Shown here piece after piece: positions 19,277 through 29,441 of a stretch of DNA of 45,225 nucleotides. The translations under genes were made by a program, and so were the position numbers. Source of the stretch: Gammaproteobacteria bacterium (GTDB lineage Bacteria > Pseudomonadota > Gammaproteobacteria > Steroidobacterales > Woeseiaceae); assembly GCA_004357475.1 (NCBI GenBank), contig SMWE01000074.1:1-45225 (forward strand), in the 5' to 3' direction. A model generated the notes under the pieces. The model ran no database searches. It was not told the origin of the DNA and saw nothing but the letters and a program-made list of their open reading frames with translations. How positions within the stretch are numbered: the first letter of the stretch is position 1; every line of letters starts with the position of its first letter.

Positions 19277-22200
19277 ATGAAAAAACTACTGCAAAAACTG
19301 ATCAAGTACCTGGCCTATATCGGTGCGGCGCTGGTGATCGTGCTTGCAGTAGCTGTTGGCATCTTCAGGCTCATGTTGCCGAGGTTGCCGGAGTACCAGG
19401 ACGAAATAAAAGCCTGGGCCGGCGCGGCGATCGGGATGCAAGTTGAGTTTTCCGGCATGAATGCACGCTGGCGCCTCAGCGGACCGGAATTGAGTTTTTT
19501 CGATGCGAAACTGATCCGCCCCGGTACAGCGGAAGTTCTGTTGTCCGCGGACGAGGTTATTATCGGTGTCGGTTTGTTGCGCCTGTTAACCGACCGCGAG
19601 TTCGTGGTCGATCGCATCGTGATCCGGGACACGAAAATCGATCTGCGGCAAGATGAGACCGGCACATGGCTGCTGCAGGGGTTGCCGATCGACGATGTCT
19701 TTGGCCCCCGGGATGATTCCGCGCAGAACGGTGGCTCAGTCGAGTTCATTGGAGAGGATATCCAGGTCGAATACGAACATCCCGGATCGGGTCAGGTCGT
19801 GCTGTTTACCATCAGGTCGATGGCGATCCTGCGCGATGCGGATCAGGTTGAGGTCGAAGCGAACATCGACCTCCAGGATGAATTTGGCGATAGCCTCGAG
19901 ATAAGCGTGAATAAGCTGGCGGTGAATTCCGGGCAGTCCGTGTGGCGATTATTTGCAGAAGGTAATTCGTTGAATATTGCCGGCTGGTCGCGGCTGCAGC
20001 CGGTCGGCATGCCGGAAATAGATTCCGGAACCGCTGACGTCAGCTTATGGCTCGACTATGTGTCAGGCGAAGTGCAACGTGCTATGGTAAATCTTGTCGT
20101 CTCCGATCTCCATCCGCGTGACGGACCGGCAACAGCGGCATTCGGACTGCAGGGCAGCATCGAATACTCCTCGGAACTGAACGGATTCCTGCTGGCCGCG
20201 AACCAGTTTCGCCTGATGACGGTGGATGGTGACTGGCCGCAATCATCGCTGCAGCTCCGCGTCATGGCGGATGAAAACGGTGCTCTGAAGGGCCTGCGCG
20301 CAACTGCTTCTTTCCTCGACCTCAACGATTTGAAATACGTGAACGTGTGGATACCAGATGCACAGAGATCGATGCTTGCCGATATTCAGGCGACCGGCGT
20401 ATTGCGGAACCTGAGTATCGATCTGACTGACCTCGAGTCTGAGGAGCCGGAATTCAATATCTCGGCCGACCTGCAATCCGCAGGATTTGCAGCAAACGAT
20501 GAACGGCCGGGAATACGCGGATTCAACGGCCGCATTCGCGCAGATCGTAACGGCGGCCGCATCGAAATTGATTCGACCGAGTTGCAGGTGGATACCGGTC
20601 CAATCCTCGCTGAGCCAATATCCTTTGACGATGCCATGGGCACGATCATCTGGCGCCGTAATAGCAGCGGCATTATCCTGCTGTCCGATAGCATTCGTTT
20701 TCGCAACGCAGACTTCGATAGTCAGACCAGCTTGCAGATCAGTGTGCCGGCCAATGGCGATGCCCCGTTTGTTGACGTCCAGAGCGACTGGAGTATTAAC
20801 GATGTCGGCGCCATTCGCCGCTATCTGCCAGTCAGCATGCTGGGCACGCCAATCGGCGAGTGGCTCCAGATGGCGGCTGTATCCGGCATTGTAAGACGAG
20901 GCTCATTGCGCCTGAATGGATCGCTAGACAGGTTTCCTTTCGACGACGGCGACGGATCGTTTCACGTGTCGGCCGAATTCGAAGATTTTGTTCTGCGTTA
21001 TTCCGAAAACTGGCCTGCGCCCGAGTTCAGCTATGTTGATGTAGTCGTTGACAACATGCGGTTGACCTCCAACAGAAACCTGGTCGATATCCTCGGCACC
21101 AGTGTCGAAAATGCACAGGTCGTCATTGCGGACTTGCGCAATCCCGTCGTTGAAATCGAGGCATTTGCGACCGGTACGCTTGAATCGTTGCGAAGTTTCG
21201 GCGCGAACAGTCCGATTGACGAGGTTCTTGGTGGCCAGCTTGAGAATGTTGAAGTTAGTGGCGATGCGTCAATTGATCTGTCCGTCAGCTACCCTGTCCA
21301 GGATAAACTTAATTACAGCTTCTCCGCCCGTATCCGAAGCAGCGATGGTTCAGTTCGCATCGCCGGGTTTGCACCGCCGATCACGGAGCTCAATGGCATT
21401 GTTTCAGTCGCAAGAGACCGCATAAGTGCCGAATCTTTGTTCGGCCGCTTTCTTGGAAACCCGGTCGACATCGAACTGACACGCAGCAATGATCCCCTGT
21501 CCCCTCACAGTGTCCTGCTTGATGCCAGCGGCAGCACCACGGTTGAGGCGCTCGTCAACGAGCTTGGATTGCCGCTGGGGGATTTCGCAAGTGGCCGTAT
21601 GGACTATCACGCAAACATTCGTTTCCCTAACACGCAAGCGGAAACGCCGGGGGTCATGCAGATAATTGTTGAGTCTGATCTGCGCGGTTTCGGGCTTGAA
21701 GTCCCCGCGCCACTTGGCAAGGCTGCGGATGAGGTGCTGCCGCTGACGATGAGCATCGAGTTTCCGGAGGAGAACCGGATCGATAGCGCAGGCACTCTTG
21801 CCGGCAAACTCATGTGGAATGCGCGGTTCCTGAAAAAGCAGGACGGCTGGGATTTCGACCGCGGCGTGCTGGCCGTCGGTGGCGATTATCCGGAACCGCC
21901 CGAGGGGCGCGGACTGCATATCGTAGGGCAGACCACCGAGGTGCGCGTACACGACTGGCTGGCATTTGCACGACATGACGAACGGGAGACTGGTTTTGGC
22001 GACCGGGTGCGTACGATCGATTTGACCATCGATAACCTGTTCGTCGTTGGCCAGCAACTGACCAACCACCGTGTAAGAGTAGATCGTAGTGGATCGGACT
22101 GGGTCATAGAAATCAGTGGCGAGCAGGCAGAGGGCATCATTACGGTCCCGTATGACTTCGCCGGTGAGAGACCGCTAACTGTCGATATGGAGCGGCTGTT

Positions 22201-23119
22201 GCTGCCCGGCAGCGACGAAGCAACAGCAGCGGCTGAAATTGCGATGGATCCGCGCACGCTGCCTGAAATCCGTATCAGGGCACGGGACTTTGCACTGGGT
22301 GATCGATTCTTCGGCCAACTGGAAATCGATCTGCAGCGAACCGAAAACGGCCTGGAATCTGGCAATCTGTCGACCGTGGATGAATCCTTTACGCTCGCAG
22401 GCAGAGCGGGCTGGGTTGTCGACATCTACGAAGAGTCTGGCCAGCGAACATTTATCGATGCGAAATTGCGCAGTACGAATATCGAACAAACGATGCGGCG
22501 CCTGAACTATCAGCCGGGAATCGTTGGCGATAACCTTGAAGTGGATGTGAACGTGAGCTGGGCTGGTGGTCCGAGGCAAGATTTCATGAAATTCCTGAAT
22601 GGCAGCGTGCAGGCACGGCTGGGGGATGGACAGCTTGAAGACGTTGAACCCGGGGCAGGCCGGGTCTTCGGCCTGATGAGTGTCGTCGCGTTGCCACGAC
22701 GGCTGTCCCTTGATTTCAGCGACGTTTTTGAATCCGGCTTTGCTTTTGACGAGATCACCGGGAATTTCCGCCTGGTTAACGGGGAGGCATTTACCTGTGA
22801 CCTGACCTTAACGAGCCCCGCGGCTGATGTCGGCATCGTCGGGCGTGCCGGTCTTGACGCCAGGGATTACAGTCAGACCGCGATCGTCAGCGCCAATTTC
22901 GGCAACACTCTGCCGCTCGCGGGCCTGGTAGTCGCCGGTCCGCAGGTTGCCGCAGCATTGCTGATCTTCTCGCAGATATTCAAGAAGCCGTTGCAGGGAA
23001 TGACCCAGGTTTATTACGCGATTGAAGGATCATGGGACGATCCCACAATTAGCCTGGCCGATGCTGCCCACTTCGAAATATCCAGCAGCCTGGCAGGCTG
23101 TATCGAGGCCACGGAGTAA
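19277..23119 (+). CDS. yhdP: YhdP, AsmA-like phospholipid transport protein
   Basis: Very large inner-membrane-anchored periplasmic protein (1280 residues). In E. coli, YhdP, TamB and YdbH bridge the envelope for phospholipid movement to the outer membrane. A single N-terminal membrane helix (about residues 10-32) is followed by a long beta-rich stretch and a C-terminal AsmA-like block ending before KPLQGMTQVYYAIEGSWDDP. ATG at 19277 starts MKKLLQK; an upstream TTG at 19244 adds 11 residues and is less likely. The neighbours rng and tldD match E. coli. Confidence 0.93.
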   Translation: MKKLLQKLIKYLAYIGAALVIVLAVAVGIFRLMLPRLPEYQDEIKAWAGAAIGMQVEFSGMNARWRLSGPELSFFDAKLIRPGTAEVLLSADEVIIGVGLLRLLTDREFVVDRIVIRDTKIDLRQDETGTWLLQGLPIDDVFGPRDDSAQNGGSVEFIGEDIQVEYEHPGSGQVVLFTIRSMAILRDADQVEVEANIDLQDEFGDSLEISVNKLAVNSGQSVWRLFAEGNSLNIAGWSRLQPVGMPEIDSGTADVSLWLDYVSGEVQRAMVNLVVSDLHPRDGPATAAFGLQGSIEYSSELNGFLLAANQFRLMTVDGDWPQSSLQLRVMADENGALKGLRATASFLDLNDLKYVNVWIPDAQRSMLADIQATGVLRNLSIDLTDLESEEPEFNISADLQSAGFAANDERPGIRGFNGRIRADRNGGRIEIDSTELQVDTGPILAEPISFDDAMGTIIWRRNSSGIILLSDSIRFRNADFDSQTSLQISVPANGDAPFVDVQSDWSINDVGAIRRYLPVSMLGTPIGEWLQMAAVSGIVRRGSLRLNGSLDRFPFDDGDGSFHVSAEFEDFVLRYSENWPAPEFSYVDVVVDNMRLTSNRNLVDILGTSVENAQVVIADLRNPVVEIEAFATGTLESLRSFGANSPIDEVLGGQLENVEVSGDASIDLSVSYPVQDKLNYSFSARIRSSDGSVRIAGFAPPITELNGIVSVARDRISAESLFGRFLGNPVDIELTRSNDPLSPHSVLLDASGSTTVEALVNELGLPLGDFASGRMDYHANIRFPNTQAETPGVMQIIVESDLRGFGLEVPAPLGKAADEVLPLTMSIEFPEENRIDSAGTLAGKLMWNARFLKKQDGWDFDRGVLAVGGDYPEPPEGRGLHIVGQTTEVRVHDWLAFARHDERETGFGDRVRTIDLTIDNLFVVGQQLTNHRVRVDRSGSDWVIEISGEQAEGIITVPYDFAGERPLTVDMERLLLPGSDEATAAAEIAMDPRTLPEIRIRARDFALGDRFFGQLEIDLQRTENGLESGNLSTVDESFTLAGRAGWVVDIYEESGQRTFIDAKLRSTNIEQTMRRLNYQPGIVGDNLEVDVNVSWAGGPRQDFMKFLNGSVQARLGDGQLEDVEPGAGRVFGLMSVVALPRRLSLDFSDVFESGFAFDEITGNFRLVNGEAFTCDLTLTSPAADVGIVGRAGLDARDYSQTAIVSANFGNTLPLAGLVVAGPQVAAALLIFSQIFKKPLQGMTQVYYAIEGSWDDPTISLADAAHFEISSSLAGCIEATE

Positions 23120-23123
23120 TCGA

Positions 23124-23948
23124 TTGAGTGCTTCCGGTTTGGTTCGCGCTGCTGCTATTCAGATGAACAGTGGCGCAGATGTGCAACAAAATCTGCAGAT
23201 TATTGACAACTTGCTTGCGGCTGCAACGTCGCGGGGCGTGTCGATCGCATTCCTGCCGGAAAACCTTGCCCTTATGGGAGCGCGGGATGAAGACAAACTG
23301 GCACATGCCGAGGATCCCGGTAGCGGCCCGATCCAGGAGTACCTCGCTGATGCAGCAAGGCGTTACAAACTTTGGGTGGTGGCCGGCAGCGTGCCATTAA
23401 AATCGCCGCAAGACGGAAAATGCTATGGTGCATCGATTGTCTACGACAATGACGGCAGGGCCAGTCCCATCTATCGCAAGAGACACCTGTTCGACGTGAA
23501 CTTGCCTGGCCGGGATGAGCGCTACCGCGAGTCAGCCACCATGGATTTCGGGCACGACCTCGTCGTTGTTCCATCACCTCTGGGGCAACTGGGGCTGTCA
23601 ATTTGTTACGATCTGCGTTTTCCGGAACACTATCGCCGCCTGGTTGACGACGGGGCAACCGTTTTCAGCATACCCGCGGCGTTTACGGCGGAGACTGGCG
23701 AAGCACACTGGCACCCGTTGTTACGGGCTCGTGCCATTGAGAACCTCGCGTACGTGATTGCGGCCGCGCAGCACGGATCTCATCCGAGCGGCCGGACGAC
23801 TTTTGGACATTCGGTAATTATCGATCCCTGGGGGCAGGTAATCACGGAACTGGAGACCGGTGATGGCATCGTCGATGCTGACATCGACCCCGCATTGCCG
23901 GGTAAACTACGAGTAGAATTTCCGGTGCTGGAGCACCGCAGGATTTGA
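23124..23948 (+). CDS. Carbon-nitrogen hydrolase (nitrilase family, Nit1-like)
   Basis: Cytoplasmic amidase with the Glu-Lys-Cys triad: Glu46 (FLPEN), Lys119 (YRKRHLFDV) and Cys161 ([10 protein letters not shown]). The YRKRHLFDV and CYDLRFPE wording is that of Nit1-type enzymes, some of which are deaminated-glutathione amidases. The start is TTG at 23124: GGAG at 23113-23116 is ideally spaced and the length becomes 274, the family norm. A frame opening at 23022 would lie inside yhdP. It is embedded between yhdP and tldD, four bases after the former. Confidence 0.92.
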   Translation: MSASGLVRAAAIQMNSGADVQQNLQIIDNLLAAATSRGVSIAFLPENLALMGARDEDKLAHAEDPGSGPIQEYLADAARRYKLWVVAGSVPLKSPQDGKCYGASIVYDNDGRASPIYRKRHLFDVNLPGRDERYRESATMDFGHDLVVVPSPLGQLGLSICYDLRFPEHYRRLVDDGATVFSIPAAFTAETGEAHWHPLLRARAIENLAYVIAAAQHGSHPSGRTTFGHSVIIDPWGQVITELETGDGIVDADIDPALPGKLRVEFPVLEHRRI

Positions 23949-23964
23949 TAAGGACGGGATAGAT

Positions 23965-25422
23965 TTGAGTAAGCAAGCAGAAAACGACAACGCGGTCGAA
24001 ACGGTGATGTCGAGAGTGCTCGCGCCAGCAGGCCTGGAGGAGCGGCACCTCAGTCAGGCCCTCGGCTCGATCAACCTGCCGGACGTTGATGCTGCGGACC
24101 TGTATTTTCAGGTCAGCCGCCACGAGTCCTGGACCGTCGAAGACGGGATATTGAAGGACGCCTGTTTTAGTCTCGAGCAGGGTGTCGGCGTGCGTGCCGT
24201 GAGTGGCGAAAAGACAGGTTTTGCATACTCCGACGAACTGATGCTTCCCGCGCTGGAACAGGCAGCGCGAGCTGCGCGCGCAATATCGCGGCAGGGCCAG
24301 TCGAAGGCCGTGAAGGTGACGCCGCGCAGCCAGGTACACAATATTTATCCGGCGATCGATCCGATCGCCAGTATTAGCGACGAACAAAAAAAAGCCCTGG
24401 TAAGCGAGATCGATCGCGAGACCCGCAAGCTCGACCAGCGAATCGAGCAGGTGATCGTGAGTTTGAGCAGTAGCCAGGACCTGGTCCTGATCGCCAGCAT
24501 CGATGGCACCCTGGCGGCAGACATACGGCCGCTTGTGCGGCTCAACGTCAGTGTCATCGTCGAAGACAATGGCCGGCGTGAACAAGGTTATGCAGGCGGC
24601 GGGGCCAGGGCAGACCTGAATTATTTTCTCGATAATGATCGGGCCATGGATTTGGCGCGGGAGGCTGTTCGCCAGGCAGTTCTGCTGCTTGACGCGGTGC
24701 CAGCGCCGGCGGGTGCGATGCCGGTCGTACTGGGTAACGGATGGCCGGGCATCCTGCTGCACGAAGCGGTTGGCCACGGACTTGAAGGAGACTTCAATCG
24801 CAAAGGAACGTCTGCGTTCACCGGACGTGTGGGGCAGCGGGTCGCGTCGCCAGTCTGTACGATCGTTGATGATGGCACGCTGCAGAACCGGCGCGGATCG
24901 CTGGCCGTGGACGACGAGGGCACACCCGGTCAATACAACGTTCTCATTGAGGAAGGCATCCTGAAGGGTTACATGCAGGACAAACTCAATGCGCGGCTGA
25001 TGGGTGTGGCACCGACCGGGAACGGACGAAGAGAGTCATTCGCCCACATTCCCATGCCGCGGATGACTAACACCTATATGCTGGCCGGGCCTCACGATCC
25101 GCAGGAGATTATTGAGTCTGTTGACAAAGGGCTCTATGCGCCGGGTTTCGGTGGCGGCCAGGTCGATATCACTTCCGGAAAGTTCGTGTTTTCAGCCAAC
25201 GAGGCTTACCTGATCGAGAAGGGCAAGGTGACCACGCCGGTCAAAGGTGCGATGTTGATTGGCGACGGCCCTGAAGTGCTCGGTCGAATCTCGATGGTTG
25301 GCAATGACCTGGAACTCGATCGCGGTGTTGGCACCTGCGGCAAGGATGGCCAGTCAGTACCCGTAGGTGTCGGGCAACCCACACTTCGTATCGACGAATT
25401 AACCGTTGGCGGCACGGCCTAA
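23965..25422 (+). CDS. tldD: Metalloprotease TldD
   Basis: Catalytic subunit of the TldD/TldE protease, which cleaves unstructured peptides, degrades CcdA and matures microcin B17 in E. coli. The zinc motif HEAVGH is at about residues 266-271, followed by [14 protein letters not shown]. It is 485 residues. Start TTG at 23965 has AGGA ten bases upstream; ATG at 24007 is a fallback. The partner pmbA (tldE) is in this window at 29442. Confidence 0.95.
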   Translation: MSKQAENDNAVETVMSRVLAPAGLEERHLSQALGSINLPDVDAADLYFQVSRHESWTVEDGILKDACFSLEQGVGVRAVSGEKTGFAYSDELMLPALEQAARAARAISRQGQSKAVKVTPRSQVHNIYPAIDPIASISDEQKKALVSEIDRETRKLDQRIEQVIVSLSSSQDLVLIASIDGTLAADIRPLVRLNVSVIVEDNGRREQGYAGGGARADLNYFLDNDRAMDLAREAVRQAVLLLDAVPAPAGAMPVVLGNGWPGILLHEAVGHGLEGDFNRKGTSAFTGRVGQRVASPVCTIVDDGTLQNRRGSLAVDDEGTPGQYNVLIEEGILKGYMQDKLNARLMGVAPTGNGRRESFAHIPMPRMTNTYMLAGPHDPQEIIESVDKGLYAPGFGGGQVDITSGKFVFSANEAYLIEKGKVTTPVKGAMLIGDGPEVLGRISMVGNDLELDRGVGTCGKDGQSVPVGVGQPTLRIDELTVGGTA

Positions 25423-25557
25423 GTCAAGGGCAACCCTGTTCACCTGTCATGGGGCATGTCAGGCAACCAGAGGCACCCTTTGTAATAGCGTCCTGACTGG
25501 ACTAATGTCCACTGGCCAGCGACAATCAGCTCGGGTCAGACAGGAAAGTGACACATC

Positions 25558-25779
25558 ATGTGGGTGTCCAAACCAATCTACGAAAGTCTGCCGTATTTCT
25601 ATTTGCTGTCCGGGGCAGTGTCGCTGGCAGCCTCAATGTATCTGAATCATTGGTACTGGCCGACAATTTGTTTCGTCGTGGGCGTAAGTTGCCTGGTTGC
25701 AGGGCTTGTGGTGTTACTGAAGCGTCGCGACCATCGCGACCATGACAGGCGATCAAACCACAGTCAGGATCTCCCGTAG
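25558..25779 (+). CDS. Small two-helix membrane protein, unknown function
   Basis: 73 residues: a short N-terminus (MWVSKPIYESLPYFY), two hydrophobic helices (about residues 12-30 and 34-54), then a basic His/Arg/Asp-rich tail (KRRDHRDHDRRSNH). An AGGAAA lies upstream of the ATG at acceptable spacing. I do not recognise the family with certainty. The C-terminus runs into the REP-like element at 25776. The 135 bases before it, after tldD, show no clear terminator or promoter. Confidence 0.65.
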   Translation: MWVSKPIYESLPYFYLLSGAVSLAASMYLNHWYWPTICFVVGVSCLVAGLVVLLKRRDHRDHDRRSNHSQDLP

Positions 25780-25834
25780 GAGCGGCGAGCCGGCGAATAA
25801 ATCCGAATATATTCGGCGCTGAAGCCCCTCCTAC
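25776..25834. repeat. REP doublet (REPIN-like) with central palindrome
   Basis: GTAGGAG (25776-25782) faces CTCCTAC (25828-25834), i.e. two REP heads in inverted orientation 59 bases end to end. Between them lies a perfect 14-base palindrome CCGAATATATTCGG (25803-25816). The stop codon of the small membrane protein gene (to 25779) and of the convergent ATPase gene (from 25831) both fall inside. It probably forms a long hairpin between the two convergent genes. Confidence 0.65.
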
Positions 25835-27054
25835 AATGCCTGTTTCTCGCTTACCACGGATTCCTTGATATCACGTTTGTCGACTTCGCGAAGGTCGGTA
25901 TACACAAGTCGGTGCATACCGACTTTTACAACATCACCGTCACGCAGCAGATACTTTTTCACGCGCCTGTTGTCAATGGAAATACCATTAGTGCTGTTTA
26001 GATCCTCGATCGTGCACCCGAATTCAGTATTGGTGATTTGCGCGTGGCGACGGCTCACGAATTTGCTTTTGATATAAAGCTCATTATCCGGTGCGCGACC
26101 TACAATGACTTTTCCGGGGCCAAAAAAGTGTTCGGAAAGAATTTTGCTCTTGCTGTGCACTTCGATTTTTGTCAGGTAAGAGATTTTCGGAACTTTTAGT
26201 ACGATTTTTGGCAGCTCACGATATCGGCCCGTCGCAGATTCGTGTTCCTTCCAGTTCAGTTCCTCTACGGCAGATATCACGTCGTCTTCATCAATTGATT
26301 TCTTTTCATCCGCAAATGCACACAGCATTGCGGTATCGCAAAGTGTATTGATCAGGCGCGGAATACCGCCCGAATACAGGAAGATTTTGGGATACGCATT
26401 TTCAGTGAACGGGCCTGGCTCTTCTCTGCCGGCAATGGACAATCGGTGTTCGATGTACTCGCGCATTTCACGACGGTTGAGTGACTCAATATGAAAGCGC
26501 AGACGCACCCGCTGCACGAGTTGCTTCAGGCGAGGGCTGTCCAGCGTATTTTTCAACTCGGGTTGTCCGGCAAGGATAATCCGCAACACTTTTTCCTTTT
26601 GTGTTTCGATACCGGAAAGCAGACGAATTTCCTCTAGCACCTTCTTGCCGAGGTTCTGTGCCTCGTCAACGATTAGCAGGACTTTCTTGCCGTTAGCGTA
26701 TTGTTCGATCAGAAACATGTTCAGCATGTCGAGCAATTCGACTTTGCGTTTCTTGAACGGCTTGAATCCAAACTCCGTCAGGACAGCCTGTAAAAACTGC
26801 GTTGGCGTGAGCTGAGTCTGGGAAACGACGGCGTACACGACATCGTCCTCAAGCTCGTTTAGAAAAGTCTGCAGCAGCGTGGTTTTTCCCGAGCCGATTT
26901 CGCCGGTGATGACGACGAATCCGTCGGCCAGCCAGATGGTCGATTCCATATAGGCTTTGGCGCGTGCATGCTGCTTACTCCAGTACACGAATTCCGGGTC
27001 TGGCGTAAGGTTGAACGGCTGCTGGGTAAGATTGAAGTGCTGGAGGTAGGACAT
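25831..27054 (-). CDS. ExeA/GspA-like AAA ATPase fused to an FHA domain
   Basis: 407 residues. The N-terminus (YLQHFNLTQQPFNLTPDPEFVY) is the ExeA/GspA signature. Walker A is GEIGSGKTT (51-59), Walker B LLIVDEAQN (126-134), with sensor-like LAGQPEL (161-167). ExeA normally carries a transmembrane helix and peptidoglycan-binding tail. Here these are replaced by an FHA domain (about 307-388) with GRAPDNEL, SRRHAQI and NSTNG, a phosphothreonine reader. No kinase or secretion genes are adjacent, so the partner is unknown. No Shine-Dalgarno is obvious before the ATG at 27054. Its TAG stop is supplied by a REP-like element. Confidence 0.85.
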   Translation of the reverse strand: MSYLQHFNLTQQPFNLTPDPEFVYWSKQHARAKAYMESTIWLADGFVVITGEIGSGKTTLLQTFLNELEDDVVYAVVSQTQLTPTQFLQAVLTEFGFKPFKKRKVELLDMLNMFLIEQYANGKKVLLIVDEAQNLGKKVLEEIRLLSGIETQKEKVLRIILAGQPELKNTLDSPRLKQLVQRVRLRFHIESLNRREMREYIEHRLSIAGREEPGPFTENAYPKIFLYSGGIPRLINTLCDTAMLCAFADEKKSIDEDDVISAVEELNWKEHESATGRYRELPKIVLKVPKISYLTKIEVHSKSKILSEHFFGPGKVIVGRAPDNELYIKSKFVSRRHAQITNTEFGCTIEDLNSTNGISIDNRRVKKYLLRDGDVVKVGMHRLVYTDLREVDKRDIKESVVSEKQAL

Positions 27055-27125
27055 CGCGGAGCTGGGCTGGCTGCTGGCCTTTAAAGGGTTGTTTTGCGGG
27101 CTGACCCCCTTAGTTTACCCACATA

Positions 27126-28259
27126 TTAGCCTGACAGGTCAATGCAATCCGCGATGCCGGTCGGGTTTGCTTGTGCGACCAATATCTCACTGAGGCGTGT
27201 AACTGTCCGGTCCCGATCTGCCGGGTCGCTTGCAACCACCGTTATGTGCCCGAGTTTCCTGCCGGGCCGGGGGCGCTTACCATAATCGTGCAAAAAGATG
27301 GTATCGCTGCCCAAGTCCAGGTTTTTGGGCGGCATTGAGCCGATCAGGTTGAGCATTGCGGCGTGGCCGACCGGGGATACGTCACCAAGCGGCAGGTCCA
27401 GAATGGCCCGGAGGTGGTTTTCGAACTGGCTGGTCCTGGCGCCTTCAATCGTCCAGTGGCCGGAATTGTGTACCCGCGGCGCGAACTCGTTGGCGAGCAA
27501 TTGGTCGCCGGCAACAAAGAATTCGATGGTCAGCACACCGACGTAGTCGAAATGGGCAAGCATCTGTCTCAAGTGCCGGGTTGCCAGTGCGGCAAGACCA
27601 TTTGCCTCGGCCGGGGCTCTCGAGATGATGAGGATTCCGTCGCGGTGCTGATTCTCGATCAGTGGATATACCAACACGTCTCCACGCACGTTACGCACGC
27701 ATATCGCGGAAACCTCGCAATCGAATGGAACCCATTGCTCTGCAATCAGGTTACTGCCGCCGAGTGCTGTCAGCGCATCTGAGAGATCAGCCTCATCCCG
27801 AACAACCGCCTGACCTTTGCCGTCGTAACCGAGCCGTCGGGTTTTCAACACGAGCGGCAGTCCGATGTCGTTTGCAGCGTTGCGAAGATCCTGTGCCGAA
27901 TCGATAGTACGGTACGGCGGTACGGGGATTTGCAGGGATTCGAATAATTGTTTTTCGCTCAGCCTGTCCTGTGAAATTCGTAAGGCGTCCAGGGGCGGAT
28001 ATACAATCGTGTCGGCGCAAACGCGTTCGATCGCGCTTACCGAAACGTTTTCGAATTCGTAAGTGACGACATCCGCATCACTGGCCAGTTGACGGAGTCC
28101 CTCGTCACTGTCGAATGGCAGCCTGAGCACGGGCCCAACAACTGAGGCAGGAGGATCAGGCGATGGATCCAGGAAGACAAACTCGACATCGAGATTCTGC
28201 CCCGCGAAGCCCAGCATCTGGCCCAGCTGACCAGCCCCGATGATGCCTATCCTTTTCAT
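27126..28259 (-). CDS. purK: 5-(carboxyamino)imidazole ribonucleotide synthase
   Basis: ATP-grasp enzyme making N5-CAIR from AIR and bicarbonate in purine synthesis. It begins MKRIGIIGAGQLGQMLGFAG, with DVVTYEFENV, KTRRLGYDGKGQ, and the metal-binding NEFAPRVHNSGHWTIEGARTSQFE. It is 377 residues, near the family length. It follows purE by 34 bases, forming the usual purEK pair. Confidence 0.97.
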   Translation of the reverse strand: MKRIGIIGAGQLGQMLGFAGQNLDVEFVFLDPSPDPPASVVGPVLRLPFDSDEGLRQLASDADVVTYEFENVSVSAIERVCADTIVYPPLDALRISQDRLSEKQLFESLQIPVPPYRTIDSAQDLRNAANDIGLPLVLKTRRLGYDGKGQAVVRDEADLSDALTALGGSNLIAEQWVPFDCEVSAICVRNVRGDVLVYPLIENQHRDGILIISRAPAEANGLAALATRHLRQMLAHFDYVGVLTIEFFVAGDQLLANEFAPRVHNSGHWTIEGARTSQFENHLRAILDLPLGDVSPVGHAAMLNLIGSMPPKNLDLGSDTIFLHDYGKRPRPGRKLGHITVVASDPADRDRTVTRLSEILVAQANPTGIADCIDLSG

Positions 28260-28293
28260 TGAATGTGAGGTGAAGACTATGCAGTCGTGCGCA

Positions 28294-28782
28294 CTAGCGG
28301 CGAGGATCGCCGTTCGCTAACACAGTGTCGGTCTGCTCCTTTCGATAGGCATCCAGAGCCACAGCCAGTTCGTCATCGTGCGTTGCAAGTATGGCGGCCG
28401 CCAGCAACGCGGCGTTGATTGCGCCTGCTTTGCCGATTGCCATGCTGCCGACGGGCACACCGGCCGGCATTTGCACAATAGACAGGAGTGAATCCATGCC
28501 TTTGAGCGCCTTCGATTCGATCGGCACTCCGAGTACCGGCAAGCGCGTTTTGGCGGCAGTCATACCCGGCAGGTGGGCCGCGCCGCCGGCTCCTGCGATA
28601 ACGACCTGCAAACCGCGGTCAATTGCCGACTCAGCGTACTCTTGCAAAAGGTCGGGCGTGCGATGTGCTGAAATAACCTTCACTTCATGCGCGATTCCCA
28701 GTGATTCGAGCGTTTCGCTCGCGTGCTGCATGGTTTCCCAGTCCGACTGGGACCCCATGATAATTCCAACCAATGCATCCAT
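28294..28782 (-). CDS. purE: N5-carboxyaminoimidazole ribonucleotide mutase
   Basis: Class I PurE, converting N5-CAIR to CAIR. Signatures: [38 protein letters not shown] and [32 protein letters not shown] at 28782 gives 162 residues; a TTG further upstream adds seven residues of poor fit. purK follows in the same direction. It is head-to-tail with the yjgA gene upstream. Confidence 0.97.
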   Translation of the reverse strand: MDALVGIIMGSQSDWETMQHASETLESLGIAHEVKVISAHRTPDLLQEYAESAIDRGLQVVIAGAGGAAHLPGMTAAKTRLPVLGVPIESKALKGMDSLLSIVQMPAGVPVGSMAIGKAGAINAALLAAAILATHDDELAVALDAYRKEQTDTVLANGDPRR

Positions 28783-28820
28783 GTGCGCGCAGCCTGGTGA
28801 CAATAGTGATGATTCTATAA

Positions 28821-29324
28821 TCAGTGAGACGTATTTTGCATCCCCGAGGCAACTTCTTTGTGAATTTCGGAGAAAATTTTGCGTCGAATCAAGCGACGGA
28901 CCTTGTCATTTTCGGTAGCTTCGTAAGCTTTCGACAGTTTCTGCAATTCACGATTCTCACCGCCGATCAATGCGAAAAAGTCCGCGAGGGCAGCCGAGCC
29001 CTCTGCTGCGATACGATTGCGCCAGTGCTCTGATTCACGAAAAACTTCCTTTGCCAGCATGTCATGATGGCCGAAAGAGTCCAGTGCGGTGCGAATAGGT
29101 TGCGGATCGACTTCCCGCATCAGTTTGCCAATGAGTTGCTTTTGCCGCCGCAACGCACCGTGGGCTTTCATGCTTTTTGCTGTTTGCACGGCCTCCAGGA
29201 GTTGATCATCCAGCGAGATACTTGCCAGTTGCTCGGTGCTCAGACCGATCAGTTGCTCGCCCAAAGATTGCAAAGCCAGGTATTCGCGTTTTCGGGCGCT
29301 TTTGCTGGGCTTTGATAAGGGCAT
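28821..29324 (-). CDS. darP: DarP/YjgA ribosome assembly factor
   Basis: Dual-action ribosomal maturation protein that associates with late 50S precursors. A helix-rich, highly charged protein of 167 residues: [22 protein letters not shown] at the start and a C-terminal [31 protein letters not shown] at 29324 fits the family start; ATG at 29360 would add 12 residues. It is divergent from pmbA, as in E. coli. Confidence 0.92.
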   Translation of the reverse strand: MPLSKPSKSARKREYLALQSLGEQLIGLSTEQLASISLDDQLLEAVQTAKSMKAHGALRRQKQLIGKLMREVDPQPIRTALDSFGHHDMLAKEVFRESEHWRNRIAAEGSAALADFFALIGGENRELQKLSKAYEATENDKVRRLIRRKIFSEIHKEVASGMQNTSH

Positions 29325-29441
29325 AAAAGGTGTAAGGATGACACAGGCTCTTTGCGGCATAGTATCATGCGCATCGGATGAACCTGGAGTCTGCAAGAAA
29401 ATGACAATTCGAACACTGATCGGGAAGGGGACGGACGCCAG

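Noticed and set aside
23842-24933. A long minus-strand reading frame of 363 codons
   Set aside because: It lies wholly across tldD and the end of the nitrilase gene, whose proteins are clearly conserved; its translation has no recognisable motif and is a high-GC antisense shadow.
25831-27054. TnsC-like or transposon ATPase
   Set aside because: The ExeA-type N-terminus and FHA tail do not fit TnsC, and no transposase or terminal repeats surround it.
27078-27087. Palindrome CCTTTAAAGG upstream of the ATPase-FHA gene
   Set aside because: Short and common by chance; no paired promoter elements could be aligned to it.
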